Source: Gnetum montanum
Taxonomy: Eukaryota > Streptophyta > Gnetopsida > Gnetales > Gnetaceae
DNA: 55,943 nt
Direction: 5' to 3'
Assembly: GCA_015680685.1 (NCBI GenBank)
Contig: MNCI01035086.1
Coordinates: 138,420 to 194,362 of the forward strand
Part shown: positions 11,704 to 24,237 of the stretch, one piece after another
Position numbering within the stretch: the first letter of the stretch is position 1
Layout of the letters: each line of letters opens with the position of its first letter
Notes under the pieces: generated by a model
Told to the model about the DNA's origin: nothing
Seen by the model: the letters and a program-made list of their open reading frames with translations, nothing else
Database searches by the model: none
Program-made: the position numbers and the translations under genes

Positions 11704-11903
11704 TTCTATAATTTTTTAAATGTATCATATTGGGGTGTTGAAGCCCAACATAAGTGAAACATAGGTAAGCCCAAGATTTATAAAAGTTTATAACTTAGTG
11801 CTACCTAGTAGAATCAAACTTGTGACCTAGGTTTACTAGGATTAGATCTATACCATTATGCTAATACCTCGTTATTCTATAATTTTTTAAAATATATCAT
11901 ATT
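11704..11903. repeat. Target-site duplication of SINE copy 1
   Basis: Direct repeats at 11704-11731 and 11875-11903 differ by about three changes and flank the SINE exactly. Confidence 0.7.
11732..11874 (-). mobile_element. tRNA-derived SINE, copy 1
   Basis: On the minus strand: an A-box-like TTAGCATAATGGTA, a B-box-like AGTTTGATTC about 45 bases later, and the tail ...TTGGGCTTCAACACCC shared with neighbouring copies. The element is flanked by near-identical 28-29 bp direct repeats starting TTCTATAATTTTTTAAA (11704-11731 and 11875-11903). These are a target-site duplication of the length LINE-type retrotransposition makes. The nearby copies share the same body and tail. Confidence 0.7.
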
Positions 11904-12082
11904 AGCTATATGTCTTAGGCTAACACCTCATTGTTACTACATGTCTTAAGGAGATAATGACACCAATATAACTATGATGATATAGCTAAAAGATGATAAT
12001 ATGAAGATAATGATATAGCGACATGTAGAATTTAAAAGATAGGGAGAAGACTTAGATAATGATAAATGATCAGCAACACTAA

Positions 12083-12216
12083 GGTATTAGCCTAGTGGTA
12101 AGACACTTGATTTGGAATTTGATTCTGATGGGCAATGTTGAGTTACATAAAGTTAGAATTGGACTATATATCTTGGGGTGTACATATGTTTCACTTATTT
12201 CATGTTCCAACACCCT
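12083..12216 (+). mobile_element. tRNA-derived SINE, copy 2
   Basis: Plus-strand copy: TTAGCCTAGTGGTAAGACAC (A-box region), then the shared CAATGTTGAGTTA segment and tail ending TTCCAACACCC. About 25 bases between the boxes are missing compared with copy 3, so its B box is damaged (AATTTGATTCTG). Confidence 0.65.
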
Positions 12217-12378
12217 CAATAAATGATGAGCAACGAGATGATGAAAAATGCAACAAACATTGTAACTTTCCTAAAAAAATTATGAAGGAATATAATATTG
12301 CCTCAACTAGAACTAATATATATATTCCATAAAATAATTTAATAGTAAAAGGGAGTCTTAGTGCTTCACATATATCAA

Positions 12379-12530
12379 GGGTGTTGGAACCTTGAAATAA
12401 TTGTAATATAGGTATTTCTCAAAATATATAGTCTAAAATAAATTTTGATAACTCAACATTGTGCATCAGAATTGAACCCCTGACTTAGAGGTTTCAAATC
12501 AAAAATCATATCACTAGGCTACCAGCTCTT
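12379..12530 (-). mobile_element. tRNA-derived SINE, copy 3
   Basis: The best-preserved copy. The minus strand has GAGCTGGTAGCCTAGTGATA (A box), then GGGGTTCAATTCTG (B box, close to GGTTCRANNCC), the shared CACAATGTTGAGTTATC segment and the tail ending GGTTCCAACACCC. Such internal boxes drive RNA polymerase III transcription; movement uses LINE enzymes supplied in trans. Confidence 0.7.
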
Positions 12531-12537
12531 TATATTT

Positions 12538-12705
12538 GAGGGTTGTTGGAACCCAAAATAATTGAAATAATGGTACACCCTAAGACATATAGTCCGATAA
12601 TAATTTATTGAAAGGGTTGGAGAAGAAGTGGTGGAAGCTGATAACTTAGCATTGCCTAATGAAATTGAACCCATGACCTAGAGATTCTCAACAAAGAGGA
12701 TTACT
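12538..12705 (-). mobile_element. tRNA-derived SINE, copy 4
   Basis: Minus strand: B box ATGGGTTCAATTTC, then GGCAATGCTAAGTTATC and a tail ending TTGGGTTCCAACAACCC. The A-box end is eroded. It sits almost head-to-tail with copy 3. Confidence 0.6.
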
Positions 12706-13440
12706 GTACCCACCGTAGCATCTTTCACCCATGCACACCACACCGTTTCCGTGCTGAACATTCTCAATGGAGCCTCGTGCACAAGAATACAGAAAAATTC
12801 TTGGGAGGACAAGAGAGGGGAGGGTCCCCCTTGTGGATTCGAAAATGGTGCAGTAAACTTTAGTTTTTGAGTTTGCACGGTTTTAATGCTACGTGGCCAT
12901 CATCGTGGGAAACAAGGCGATACTACCACTCACGTATTCCTTGTTTTTCTTAGGACTCTCCTCTCTCTCACTTTCAGTTTCAGGTTCAGTTTCAGCAGCA
13001 CAAGCTTCAGCTGCGTTTTGAAATTTTTCTCATTCTGCGGATGTGAGTTGCCGTTGCTTGCAGAGATTTTGTGTTCGTTCAATCGCACCAGAATCTCTTC
13101 GTTTCAGGTCTACATTCCGAATTTCTGGTTGTAGAAATGCTGTTTTTGCTTCCATTATGCATGCATTTTCCAGCTAAACTTGATCTTTGCATGTTTATGT
13201 TTTGCTTCGCGGGCTTTGGCCAGTTTACTGTACATGCGTTGTGCACCGATTCTGCATTTTAGCATTTTGCGACTTTGTATGTTAGTGTTTGTTGGGCTGT
13301 TTTTTGCAATTCGCTGTACATGGCGTTTTTTACGGCGATTTTGGACTCGTAAGCTGGCCGTTTCAGTGTATCGGTTTTGTGAAATTATTTCGCCAAGGTG
13401 CGGCTTAGTCTGAGTTTCGTGCACTGGAATTGAGGTAAAG
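12706..13440 (+). promoter_or_regulatory. Probable promoter and first non-coding exon of NRPD2
   Basis: Between the SINE cluster and the coding start, base composition changes to a more GC-rich, pyrimidine-rich tract (CTCTCCTCTCTCTCACTTTC near 12957) typical of plant 5' leaders. No clear TATA box is visible. The 3' splice site just before the start codon (CATACAG at 14851-14857) implies an upstream leader exon. Candidate donors are the GTGAGT at about 13042 and the GGTAAAG at about 13433. These assignments are inference; transcript data would decide. Confidence 0.4.
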
Positions 13441-14857
13441 GGATGCGTAGGTCTTTTGCAACCCTCGGACATTGCGAAAGTTAAATTGCTTTTTCGGCTC
13501 TGATTCGAGCTGTGTCTGTGGTAGGCAGTACTCATTGAACTCATTTAAGTATACAGGAAGCTTGGTTTGAAGGATATTCGAACATTTCATCCATGAACAT
13601 TGTATTTTTTTTTTGTTTTTTGTTTTTGGTATGGTTTACAAATCTGCATTTTCAAATGCTTTTGTAATACATTTCGGCCTTATTAAACGTATATTTAGAA
13701 ACATGGTCAGGAAATTTACATGCGTAATATAGCCCTTTTTATGGGTTTTCTTGTAGACCCTTGACTTTTGATTTTATTATCTTTGGTGCATTCAGAATAT
13801 GGAACTAGACTTTTGATTTTATTCTTTTTTGTGCATTCAGAATATGGAGCAAGAACGAAGAATCGTTCTATAATGAACGTCAGAAATGTGCGAATGAGGT
13901 TTGTTATAATTACTAGATTGTAAATTACATGTAGATACAAGATTATTCTTGATTCAGTATGTATGCCAACTGATTTTAACAAATTCTTGTGTCTTTGTTT
14001 TGGTATATTATTGAAATCTGATTTGGAGCTTAATTCCTTGTTCCTTTTTCTTTAGAATCTGCTTTCCATTGCTGTTTTTAGAATTTTCTTTTTCTTGTGA
14101 GCCCTGCTCAAAAGAAAAGTTGAACTTGCCTTTCTTTGGTACCTTTATAAAGATTTATGGAACAGGCGTTCGATGTTTATTTTTCCATTCAATGTAATAA
14201 TTTTTAAAGTATTTTCAGGGTTCGAACAGAAAAATTACTCCTGTATATACGGGAATTTTAGTTTTCTGGAAAATTTAGGGCATTATTTGAATTTTAAATA
14301 ATGCAATTTTTGTTCTCTATAAATCCATTCTGTATTCTGACCGCTGTTTACGACTATTGTATGTTGGGCATGCATTTGGTGCAAATGCATTCATCCTAAG
14401 CAGCCTCTCTGTTGGACGCGAGAAGTACAGTGGCTATTTACATTTGATGGGGATCGATAACTAAATAATGTTTATTGTTATAGTTATTTAACACAATATC
14501 GAAGGGCTGTGTTTATTGCTGCCGCTTTGCTTGGTATGTCGAGTAAATCATTATTGATCTTAGTCACAGTCAATCTTATTATTGCTGCTATAAGCATAAG
14601 CATACTCAGATACACATTGGGGACGTCTAGTACTATCAGGTTTGGACCTTAAATTACAGAGTAACATTTACCGCGCAGAACTTAATTTGTGAGTTTTTGT
14701 TCTCTATTGAATCTGAAAGAGCCCTTAATAGGGATGTATTTGCGTGGTCTGCATAAATGTCAGAAGGCTTATTGTTTTCATTTCATGTGTAGTTCTATCA
14801 TTTGTGCATAACCGATCGGTAATTGTTAAATTTTTAAAAAAATTCCTTTTCATACAG
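13441..14857 (+). other. Probable intron in the NRPD2 5' leader
   Basis: A T-rich stretch ending in a good 3' splice site at 14857, with no supportable coding frame. It contains one 45-bp tandem duplication (13763-13852). Confidence 0.4.
13763..13852 (+). repeat. 45-bp tandem duplication
   Basis: Two adjacent copies of a unit beginning GACTTTTGATTTTATT and including GTGCATTCAGAATATGGA, starting at 13763 and 13808, with a few differences. Confidence 0.8.
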
Positions 14858-14873
14858 CTCAAAGCTTCAGTAG

Positions 14874-17800
14874 ATGGACACGGACGCAAACATGGACGAA
14901 GAAAGTATGAACATGGCCAATTGTGATATTGACATGTCAGATTTGCTGCAAGAAATAACAGGTATGGATTATATGACCCTTGATGGGAATCCAAAAAAAA
15001 GTTGGAAGGAACCGCCCAAGTTTCAGAATGATCTGTCTGAAAGAGAAATATACATCTTCCCAAGGGAAGCTTCAAAAGCGTTTTTTGATGAATGGGGGCT
15101 GGTTAGTCACCAGCTAAACTCATTTAACGAATTTATTAAAAACGGACTGCAGAAGCTGTTCGATGACTTTGGTTCGTTTGATATAGACCCCGACTTTAAT
15201 CCAAAGAACAGGGCCCCTGATAGTGCATGGCGCCATGCATCTGTGTCTTTTGGAAAAGTGACGGTGGAGAAACCAATGTATTACACAAAAGATGGACAAA
15301 GAAGGATTCTGAAGCCAGCGGAAGCCAGGCTTCGAAATATGACTTATTCATCACCGATCTACGTCGACATGAAATTAACGGTACAAATTCTGTTCGAAGA
15401 ATGTATATTGAATATACTGTGTTCAATATACTGTGCTTGATGTACACAAGAATTTCTGCTGCCCCTATCGCAATTTCTTAGGGAAGTCACCTGAATTTTT
15501 TGCATAATCTGCCACAGCATTTGGTGTGCTTTGTTTGGTATTTTGACGTTGTCGGTATAATATTCATTTGCCTTTTGTTTACCAATACATGTCATCCCTG
15601 AGATTTCTGACTTCATTGTCTTTCTCCATTCAGTCTTTTTTATTTTTTTCACTTTGACAAATGCTTGAATATTTAGTAGAAATTTTCATGGTTATAACAT
15701 TCTCTTTCAAATTGGAAATATTTAAAAGGTGCGGTTTTTTATGTTCTCTGGAGTGTAGCCAGAATCTTAAATTTCTGCATAGACCTCACGTATGCTATGG
15801 TCTTTTCTCTTGATTAATTTTCCGATTATCGCACTATGCAATCCCATTGGAGTATTGCAAAGTGTCTGTTCCATTCCATTCTTTTGTAATATACTCTTTA
15901 TAATTTATACTATCGTTGCATTGATTAATGGAGAATAAGATATCTCCGATCTAGTACAGTGCATAATGAATAATACACATTAGTTTCAAGTTTTTTTCTT
16001 CTGAATTATGTGAAAATGCATTAAGTTAAATATTTCCAATGCAAATCTTAAACTGTTGGGTATGTAATTCTTTACTGCATTTGAATTTTTATAGCACTTA
16101 ATGCTTGTTTGGAAAAACAGTAATTCTTACGGTTCACTATTACAGTCCTTTCAGACTCACTTAAGGGACACCTTCAAGTTTGAAAGTAAATCAAAGTCTG
16201 GTGTCTTTTCAAAGGGTGGAAAAAGCAATCATGATATCAAAGATGAAAGAAGAGTTCTGATAGGAAGGATTCCTGTTATGGTGAAATCAGAGCTTTGCCA
16301 TTTACATGGTCTTGATGCTGACAGTCTATGTAAAGAGTATGACTGTGCATTTGATGTAGGAGGATATTTTATAATCAAGGGGCATGAAAAGGTATTTTCT
16401 GCACTGAAAAGCCTTTAACACTTGATAAATATTTTTTTGTTAAGAATCAAATAACATTTATTTAAGTACATGTATATTATTAAATGCATTTTAAGTAACA
16501 CGTAACAATTACACCAATTTTTGTCTACTAACGATAATACTTTTTATGAATATTATGAATGGTAGATCTGTTTGTAGGACTGTTACTTGTGCAGATGCTA
16601 ACTTTATCACTATTGATGACATGATGTTTTTTGTTTTCTCTTAGCAATTATGGTAGCATAAATCTCATTTGGTGTTTATTTTTTTAATGTGAGGCTATGT
16701 GATATTTCTGTGTGATGCTCATTGTTATTATTGCTGTAATTAATACTTGTGAAGTGCACAGTCTAACGTACATCAAAGACAACCGGAATTAACTTATTTG
16801 TTATGTATCTCTGAACTGACCTAGCCGTTGCTGTTAAGAAGACCTGGTTTTTTTAAGAATTGCTTACCTATGCAATTTTTACTTCCTATTTAAAGCTTGG
16901 ACTACGGTTTGTATAATCCTGAAAACTTCTTTGTTAGAAAGACCTGCATTGTTTGCAAATTAACATGTAGCCCGTTGTTTTTATTCAATTTGATAATATA
17001 CCTTTATTTGCCCTACAGGTCTTCATTGCACAAGAGGAACGTTGCACAAACCGGATTTGGGTTCAGAGCAAACCTTCATGGATGGCAATATATTCACCCT
17101 CCACAAAATCTCCCATGGCTGGAAGATGGGAGAAAGTTCTTGTAAAATTTGGAAGTAAAGCTAAAGATAAAAGGAGTAGCCAAGATAAAGAATCAGGATT
17201 TTTATGTGGATATGAAAAACCAGAGATCTTGGTTAGTTTTTTTGTCATCACTGTGCCAATAGTATTATTATTTTATGCTCTTGGTGTGAGCTCGGATTTA
17301 GAGATGGTACAGATGATCGGATGTTTACATAATGACCAAGAAATGTGTGAGTACGTACTGACATTTCTGTATAAAGCAGAAAGTGAACTGAAATATTTCC
17401 GAAATAAAGGTGAAGTCTGGAGATACCTAGAGGAAAAGCTGAAAAATACGAAGTTTCCTAGTTCTCTATCTGTTGAAGAACTTTTAAACCGTCATCTATT
17501 TCCACTGATTAATGGACACAAACAGAAGGCAATGTTTCTAGGATACATGCTCAATTGCCTGCTATCGTGTTATCTTGGGCGAAGAAAATTGGAAAACAAA
17601 GATGATTTCAGAAACAAAAGACTTGACCTTGCAGGCGAACTTCTGACAAGGCAGATGCTTGCTTCATTAAACTTATTTCGGAGAAGAATGAGTTTGCTGA
17701 TCCAAAAAGATATTTCAGGTACTTATCAAGGTTTTCTGAAGATAAAATCTTTTTGATAAAATTATGAGTTATCTAGACTATTGTGAAGTATAAAAGGCTC

Positions 17801-20800
17801 AAATTAATTGATATTGTCAACATATAATTTAATTTTTTAAAATGTATGATATATAACGAAGCTGAAGCTTTCACAATTTTTATTTGTAGTTTCAAAATGC
17901 TAATGATGATAATATACCTTTTTTATTGTGCAGGAGAGAGGGCACTGCAAGGCCTGGAATATTACACTGATGCCTCAATATTGACAAATGGTCTAGTGAG
18001 AGGCTTGTCAACAGGGAACTGGCCACACCCAACAAATATGCAAGCCAGGTGCACAGGAGTTGTGTCAAATGTCAAGCAAATAAATCCTTTGCAAATTCTC
18101 TCTGAAATGAGACGGCTGCAACTGTGGGTTCAATACTCAGCCAAGCTAGGAGATGCTCGATATCCGTGAGCACCGTACTTTGCTTTTCTATTTCAGCAGG
18201 CCGCATGCACATATGCTAATGAAAACACTGAAGATCTTATAAAACTTATTAGGAAGTTGCATGGATGAAATTTGATGTGCATGTTTCTGATGTTTCCTAT
18301 TATTGATATTGAGATCATAGAATCTATTGAAATTAAAGGCTGAATATTGACTATGCATTTCTTTGTTTTTTATTTATGTACGCCAGTGTTTTCTTTCTTT
18401 ACTATAATGTGGTACTTCATGTGCATGTTTAATATGCCGTGCCTTTTACTAGTAAATTCTAATATATATAATATATTTTTGAGCCAGTCTCAATTTTGAC
18501 ACTTTAAATTTCATGGCATAGGAACAATTATAATCAAATTTAAGTTTGCCATTTCAACTATTTCAAGTCTGATATGTGAATATTTCCTGTTTTATACTCT
18601 TTTTGATTTTCGTGGATTGGATGCTATTGAGGTTTTAATATCATTACTATTCAAATTTTTGTGTGATATATTTTCCAGGAATCCATCATACTTGGGACGG
18701 GTTTGCTTTATTTCCACTCCTGATGGTGAAACATGTGGCCTCGTTAAAAATTTGGCTGTGACGTGCCTTGTTAGTGTATTTTCAGCAACCAAGCCTATTG
18801 TAAATACGTTCATACAATGCGGGCTCATAAGTTATGATCTGATATCACCATCAGAGTTCAAAGACAAGACAAAAGTATTTTTGAATGGGGAATGGATGGG
18901 AACTTGTGAAGAGGCCGATGCTTTTGTAAGACAGTTACGATACATGAGGCGCAACCAATTGCTCGACCCATTTGTATGTCGCACTTGTTAATTACTTATT
19001 TCAGTTGTGATATGATTTTGAGATCTTGATCTCTAGAAGCAAGGTAAAAACTATTAAGCTAACTGCGGCTCCTGTTAACTGCAGGTTGAGATAAAAAAAG
19101 ATGGTGCACAAAATGAAATACGCGTGTTTTCTGATGCTGGGAGGCTTCTGAGGCCTCTTCTTGTAGTTGAAAATCAGAGGCTTTGCATTGATCAGTTGCA
19201 TTATGAAAACTTTAAGAAATCTGAACATCCTTTCAGGTATCTTTTGGAAAAAGGGATCATTGAAATTATTGGTGTTGAGGAAGAGGAAGATCTTCAAATA
19301 GCTTGTGGAATCGACATTTTGCAAAAAGCCCATGTTAATGACAGCTTCCCGGTTTTCACACACTGCGAACTAGACCCATCATTCCTCTTAAGCTTGAATG
19401 CGAGTCTTATACCTTTTGCCAATCGGAATCTGGCTACAAGAACTCTGTATCAATCAGACAAGCATTCCAGACAGGCAATCGGATACTACACAAGCAACTT
19501 AAGAAGCAGATGTGATACATCTGGTCATCAATTATTCTATCCTCAAAAGCCTTTATTCAGGACATTGTCATCACATTGTCTTTCTAAGCCACAGTTGTAC
19601 AATGGTCAGAATGCCATTGTGGCTGTTAATGTTCACTACGGCTACAACCAAGAGGATTCTTTAGTGGCAAATCGTGCTTCCATAGACCGTGGCCTTTTTC
19701 GAACAATGCATTTTCGTAATTTCACTTCTGAAACAGACCACGATGATAATAATCTAACTGCTTCAAGATTTGAAGTGGATTTTGGGAAGCCTCAGACTGG
19801 AAACCTTAAGACGGATAAGCTTGAGGATGATGGGCTTCCTTATGTTGCCTCAGACTTATACAGTGGGGATGTTATCGTGGGAAAGGTTGGTCCTCAGCCT
19901 TCAGATTCAAATTTTAGTATGAAACTGAAGCATACGGAGAAAGGAAGAGTGGATGAGGTGGTGCTGACGACAAATGATGATGGTAAAAAATTTGCAAAAG
20001 TAAGACTCAGACAAATGAGATTTCCATCTCTTGGAGATAAATTTTCCAGCATGCATGGGCAGAAGGGAGTATTAGGCTTCATAGAAGAGCAGGAGAATAT
20101 GCCCTTCACAAGAGAAGGAATTGTGCCGGATTTGATCATAAATCCACATGCATTTCCTTCTAGACAAACACCTGGTCAGCTCTTTGAATGCGCTTTAGGG
20201 AAAGGAATTGCTGCAAGTGGTGTCATTGGCGATGCCACACCTTTCAGACCTATCACTGTTGACTATATCATAAACAAGCTCAAAAGGTTGTGTTGTTGTT
20301 AAGGTTTTGTTATAAAATATATATAGCTGATACTTCCTAATGGAAGCTTTCTTGTTTGTTTTGTGCTAACCTTTTTTGCTTCAAGTTAACTTTTGTGCTA
20401 ACCTTGAAATACTTGATTTGTGTTTATTCTACATGACAGGTGCGGTTATGAGCAATGGGGCAAAGAACAGATGTACAATGGGCGTACTGGATCTGCCCTG
20501 CAGATGAAGATCTTCATTGGACCAACGTTTTATCAGAGGCTTATTCATATGGCAGAAGATAAGATGAAGTACCGGAATCACGGTCCTGTCCATCCACTAA
20601 CTCGTCAACCAGTGCATGACAGAAAGCGTCATGGAGGTGTAAAATTTGGTGAAATGGAACGTGACTGTATGCTGGCTCATGGGGCAACTGCAAACCTTAT
20701 GGAAAGACTGTTTTACTTGAGTGATTTCTCCAGAATGCACATATGCAGTCGTTGCCAAATGGTTGCACCAGTCATACTTGTTGGGGGTGCCAGGTCTCCA

Positions 20801-20926
20801 TATTGTAACTTCTGCAAAACCTCCAAACATGTGGTTAAAGTGCATATACCTTATGCCTGCAAGTTACTGTACCAGGAACTCTTTGCAATGGGGATATGTT
20901 TGAAATTCCAGACAGAGCTATGCTGA
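14874..20926 (+). CDS. NRPD2: Second-largest subunit of RNA polymerases IV and V
   Basis: Coding exons: 14874-15380, 16146-16391, 17019-17718, 17934-18165, 18679-18973, 19085-20286, 20440-20926. All introns are GT-AG and phases agree, giving 1222 residues (Arabidopsis NRPD2 is about 1170). The third-exon-to-be could start nine bases later, at 16155. The product is the Rpb2-like half of the catalytic core of nuclear Pol IV and Pol V, which make the RNAs for RNA-directed DNA methylation. Visible motifs: GRVCFISTPDGE in exon 5, NQEDS at residues 848-852 (conserved acidic site near the catalytic magnesium), GDKFSSMHGQKG at 977-988, INPHAFPSRQTPGQL, and a C-terminal zinc site with Cys 1163, 1166, 1183 and 1186. 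Stretches such as FFALGVSSD-like FYALGVSSD, and the ending FQTELC, match NRPD2/NRPE2 rather than Pol II RPB2. The ATG follows a splice acceptor and starts an acidic N-terminus. No lesion is seen. Confidence 0.95.
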
Positions 20927-21960
20927 ACTATCTTTCTGTTCAACAACAACTTGACATCCATACTACCGTATTGCTTCCATGATAGCTCTTGATCTATGAC
21001 CTTGTGGCTTTTGCTTGAACATGTTTAATTACTATATATATATATACTTGCCTGGTAGTCTGCAACTTGTTCTTGCCGAGATTGAAGACATGTTTCTGCA
21101 ACTTCGGTCCTACATAGATTTAACACATTTTTCACTTCAGGACTGTTTCCGGAAGAAAACCACTTACAGATTTGATGGATCTATTTTGACTTTGCTGTTC
21201 TGAAACATCTATATTGTGACCAAACTGCATTCGTGGTTCCTTGTACATATGCTGATAGCTGAATGATGATTTTTTGGCCATTGTATTGGCGAACTGTTTA
21301 AACATTGATCCTTGGATGATTACTGATTATGTGGCCGGTAATCTGCAACTTGTTCTTATGGAATGATGAATCGTTAACACGTATTTCAGATTCGTGACTC
21401 TTTCTGTAGCAGCAGCCATTTTTTTTTTGGCCTTTGTTGTGACATTTTCTTCAACTGACGTGCTGCGTAGTCTCTATCGTGCCGTCATGGAATTTCGGTT
21501 ACATGTCTCGGTTATAAAACCCTGCCCTTATAGAATAACTTATATATTCTGTTTCTAGAGTTTATCTATAAAAGAGATATTTAAAAGGTGTTGCATATTG
21601 TTTTTATATTTCCAACTTATAATGTTAAGATATTAGCGTCTGTCGTGTAGCTGCCCTCATTGTTGAGCTCTTGCGGTAGTCGGACTGTAAGCTCTAGCTT
21701 TGTTGTGGTGTAGGATTGCTTGTATTGCCATTGCTTCAGAGTCATCGTCTAGATCAATGCTTATGAAGTTTTGTATATCTGTGGTTGCCATTACTGTTAG
21801 GTAGGCAAATTGTCAGCCACCAATCAGAATGATGAAAATAGGTAATTTAAGAGGAGTGAATATATGTTATGGAAGTATAGAATTATAGCTGGATGTGATA
21901 AATGAATTGTAAAGGGAAAATTATACATGGTAGATTGATGTCCATTCATGGGGCAAAGAA
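20927..21960 (+). other. NRPD2 3' untranslated region and flank
   Basis: T-rich, unique-looking sequence after the stop codon. It contains a short (TA) tract near 21034-21045 and a short repeated phrase CTGCAACTTGTTCTT (about 21060 and 21344). I could not fix a poly(A) site. No gene is seen. Confidence 0.5.
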
Positions 21961-21984
21961 TACATGACTGAAAAAGAACGGGAA

Positions 21985-22165
21985 GGGAGAGAAATCTCCA
22001 TTGGTAATAGAAATGACAACTGTCATTGGTGGAACATATTAAAAGATCATCATTGGTGGAACATATTAAAAGATCATCATTGGTGGAATATGTTAAAAGA
22101 ATGTTTAGGAAGAGAAATCTCCATTGGTAATAAAAATGAAAAATTGTCATTGGTGGAACAAGTCA
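21985..22165 (+). repeat. Short tandem repeats of a 27-bp unit inside a duplicated block
   Basis: CATTGGTGGAACATATTAAAAGATCAT-like units lie near 22023, 22050 and 22077. They are bracketed by two copies of GAGAAATCTCCATTGGTAATA (about 21988 and 22113). An AT-rich minisatellite with no coding sense. Confidence 0.75.
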
Positions 22166-22175
22166 ACAATTGCTT

Positions 22176-22278
22176 AATTAAAATATACATGGCAATGAAA
22201 TAAATAGAGTTTTGGGCAAGATAGAAAATTAAAATATACATGGCAATGATATAAATAGAGTTTTGGGCAAGATAGAAA
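22176..22278 (+). repeat. 51-bp tandem duplication
   Basis: A unit beginning AATTAAAATATACATGGCAA and ending GGGCAAGATAGAA occurs twice, back to back, at 22176 and 22227 with one or two differences. Confidence 0.85.
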
Positions 22279-22349
22279 ATTATTTAGAGAGAAATTGAGA
22301 GTTGATAAAGATTAAGCTACAACCAATTATAGAACTATAAAAATAGAAA

Positions 22350-22640
22350 TAAAGATGGAGGTTTAGAGATTCGTGAAGGATGGTAGTCTTTCATAATCAT
22401 GCAAAATAGAGAAAGATACGATGGTTTCCATTAGATGATTTTATAAGATATGATGGCTTTTGTTAGATGATTTTATTTATGATGTCATGAGAGATGGAGG
22501 TCATACAAAATAGGAAAACAAATATGAGGATTTCACTATATATTTTATTCACGAGATCATGAGAGCTGGAGGTTTAGAGATTAGTGAAGGATGGTGGCCT
22601 CTTATAATCAAAATCATGAAAAAAAAAAAAAAAAAAGATA
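22350..22640 (+). repeat. Degenerate larger direct repeat
   Basis: GGAGGTTTAGAGATT followed by GTGAAGGATGGT occurs near 22357 and 22569. Intervening sequence repeats fragments such as TTAGATGATTTTAT and ATCATGAGAG. It ends in an A tract around 22620. Confidence 0.6.
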
Positions 22641-22650
22641 TGATGGTTTC

Positions 22651-24232
22651 TAGTATTTAGAAAATGAAGATTTCAATTTCTAGTATTTTGAAACTTATTA
22701 ATGTTTAAATACTAAAATTAATAAATTACCCATCAACTATTCTTCATTTAATGTTCTAATAATAGTAATATTAATAGTAATTAATTATTAATTTTAAACA
22801 AAATAATATTGATAAATTTGTCAATCTTTTGCTAAGAAACATATAAATAATATCTTCTTTTCTTATTATTATTTAGTACTTTTAATGATGAATCCAAATA
22901 TGATTTGAAACTAGTTTAGTTGCAGATTATAAGAAGTAGAAACTTGAGGGAAAATATCGCAAGAAAGATGGAGCTTAAAAATAGCTATTGACCATTACCA
23001 AAACATTATAGTTGGCAAGGAAAGAAACTGTTCGGTATAACTTTCCAAATTAGGATAAGCTTTTTATATTGTAACTAGTAATACAAAGAAGATCACTTAT
23101 AGTCCCTACAAGTTTAAGTTTAAAATCAAAAGTTATAGAAGAATATAAGTTTAACATTAAAAAACATAACAATGTCTTAATTAGAACTTGAATTGGTAAC
23201 ATTTTTGTCTAACAAGACAATGACATTGGTATAAAATTAGTAGAGCCCAAAGTGCCTTAGCTAAAACCAAGACTTGTACCCTTTATGCCTCACCTAAAAA
23301 GTGATCAATTACATTGAAGTATTCTAAGTAATTTTAAATTCATGTTTTGTTTTATTTGGTAATTATTTGGTCGGAAACTTGAAGCTCCCTCAATATTTTG
23401 ATGTTGTTTCTAAGCTCAGTACATATTAGGACCTAATATTATATTTTATTAGTAGCATATTGTATGTAGGACTATCAAAAGTGTTTTATTAAATATCTTT
23501 ATTAGCTTTACTTGCACCATGACCACTATAGAACCATGTTTTCATTTGTGTTCAAAAAGCCAAAAAATAAATAAATGAAGAGAGTCTAAAAAAAATGTAA
23601 TATACTATTGAAATTATGAAAATCTTTTATTTTCTTAATTTATAGGCATTGTAGTGCTCTTTCACTCAAGGTACCTTTATGGTTTACCTAAGTTATACAA
23701 ATATACTATGTTTGTTATATGTCCTAAAAGTTGTGCAACCATATTTTGGTGAATCTTGCTTTAATAAAAATATTGGTACCAAGCCATAGTTCTCGAATCC
23801 TTTTGCTATTTTAAGTTCAAGCATATATGTTGAATGTGATGCAAATGTTGTTAAGACTAGGACCTTCCTCCCTATTAACAATTAAGCTTTCTCACTTGAA
23901 TTTTCAAAGCATCAAATGTAATATGGTACACCTGAGTAGACATTTCTAAAATTGGAATATTTTTTTTTGTTCAGTATCAAATGTGTGATGTAATCTAATT
24001 TTTTTTCTTATTATTAATGCTTTATGGTTGACTCTATCGAGACTCTACAATTGATTCTAATAAGAATTTAATTTGTCAAAGAGTTGCGACTCTCTTTTAC
24101 TTGACATGATTATAACTCTTTATGAATTCATAAGGATTATTAATTAATAAACCATATGAAGGAGTAAAGTTACTTATAACTTAACACTATACTTACGATA
24201 TGACTTAAGTTACATTCATAAAGTGTGAATTA
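22651..24232. other. Intergenic AT-rich DNA, no recognised gene
   Basis: No domain-bearing open frame, RNA gene or clear element boundary. The stretch at about 23180-23290 might be an old SINE remnant, but I could not identify convincing A and B boxes. Confidence 0.45.
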
Positions 24233-24237
24233 CATTC
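24233..24237. repeat. Target-site duplication, left copy (CATTC)
   Basis: Matches 35744-35748 on the other side of the element; five bases is the usual Ty3/gypsy length. Confidence 0.75.

Noticed and set aside
14744-14926. Plus-strand frame with ATG upstream of the NRPD2 start
   Set aside because: It lies in the inferred leader intron and crosses the splice acceptor; the frame starting at 14874 carries the NRPD2-type sequence.
23180-23290. Possible SINE or tRNA-like sequence
   Set aside because: No convincing A box and B box at the right distance, and no target duplication.
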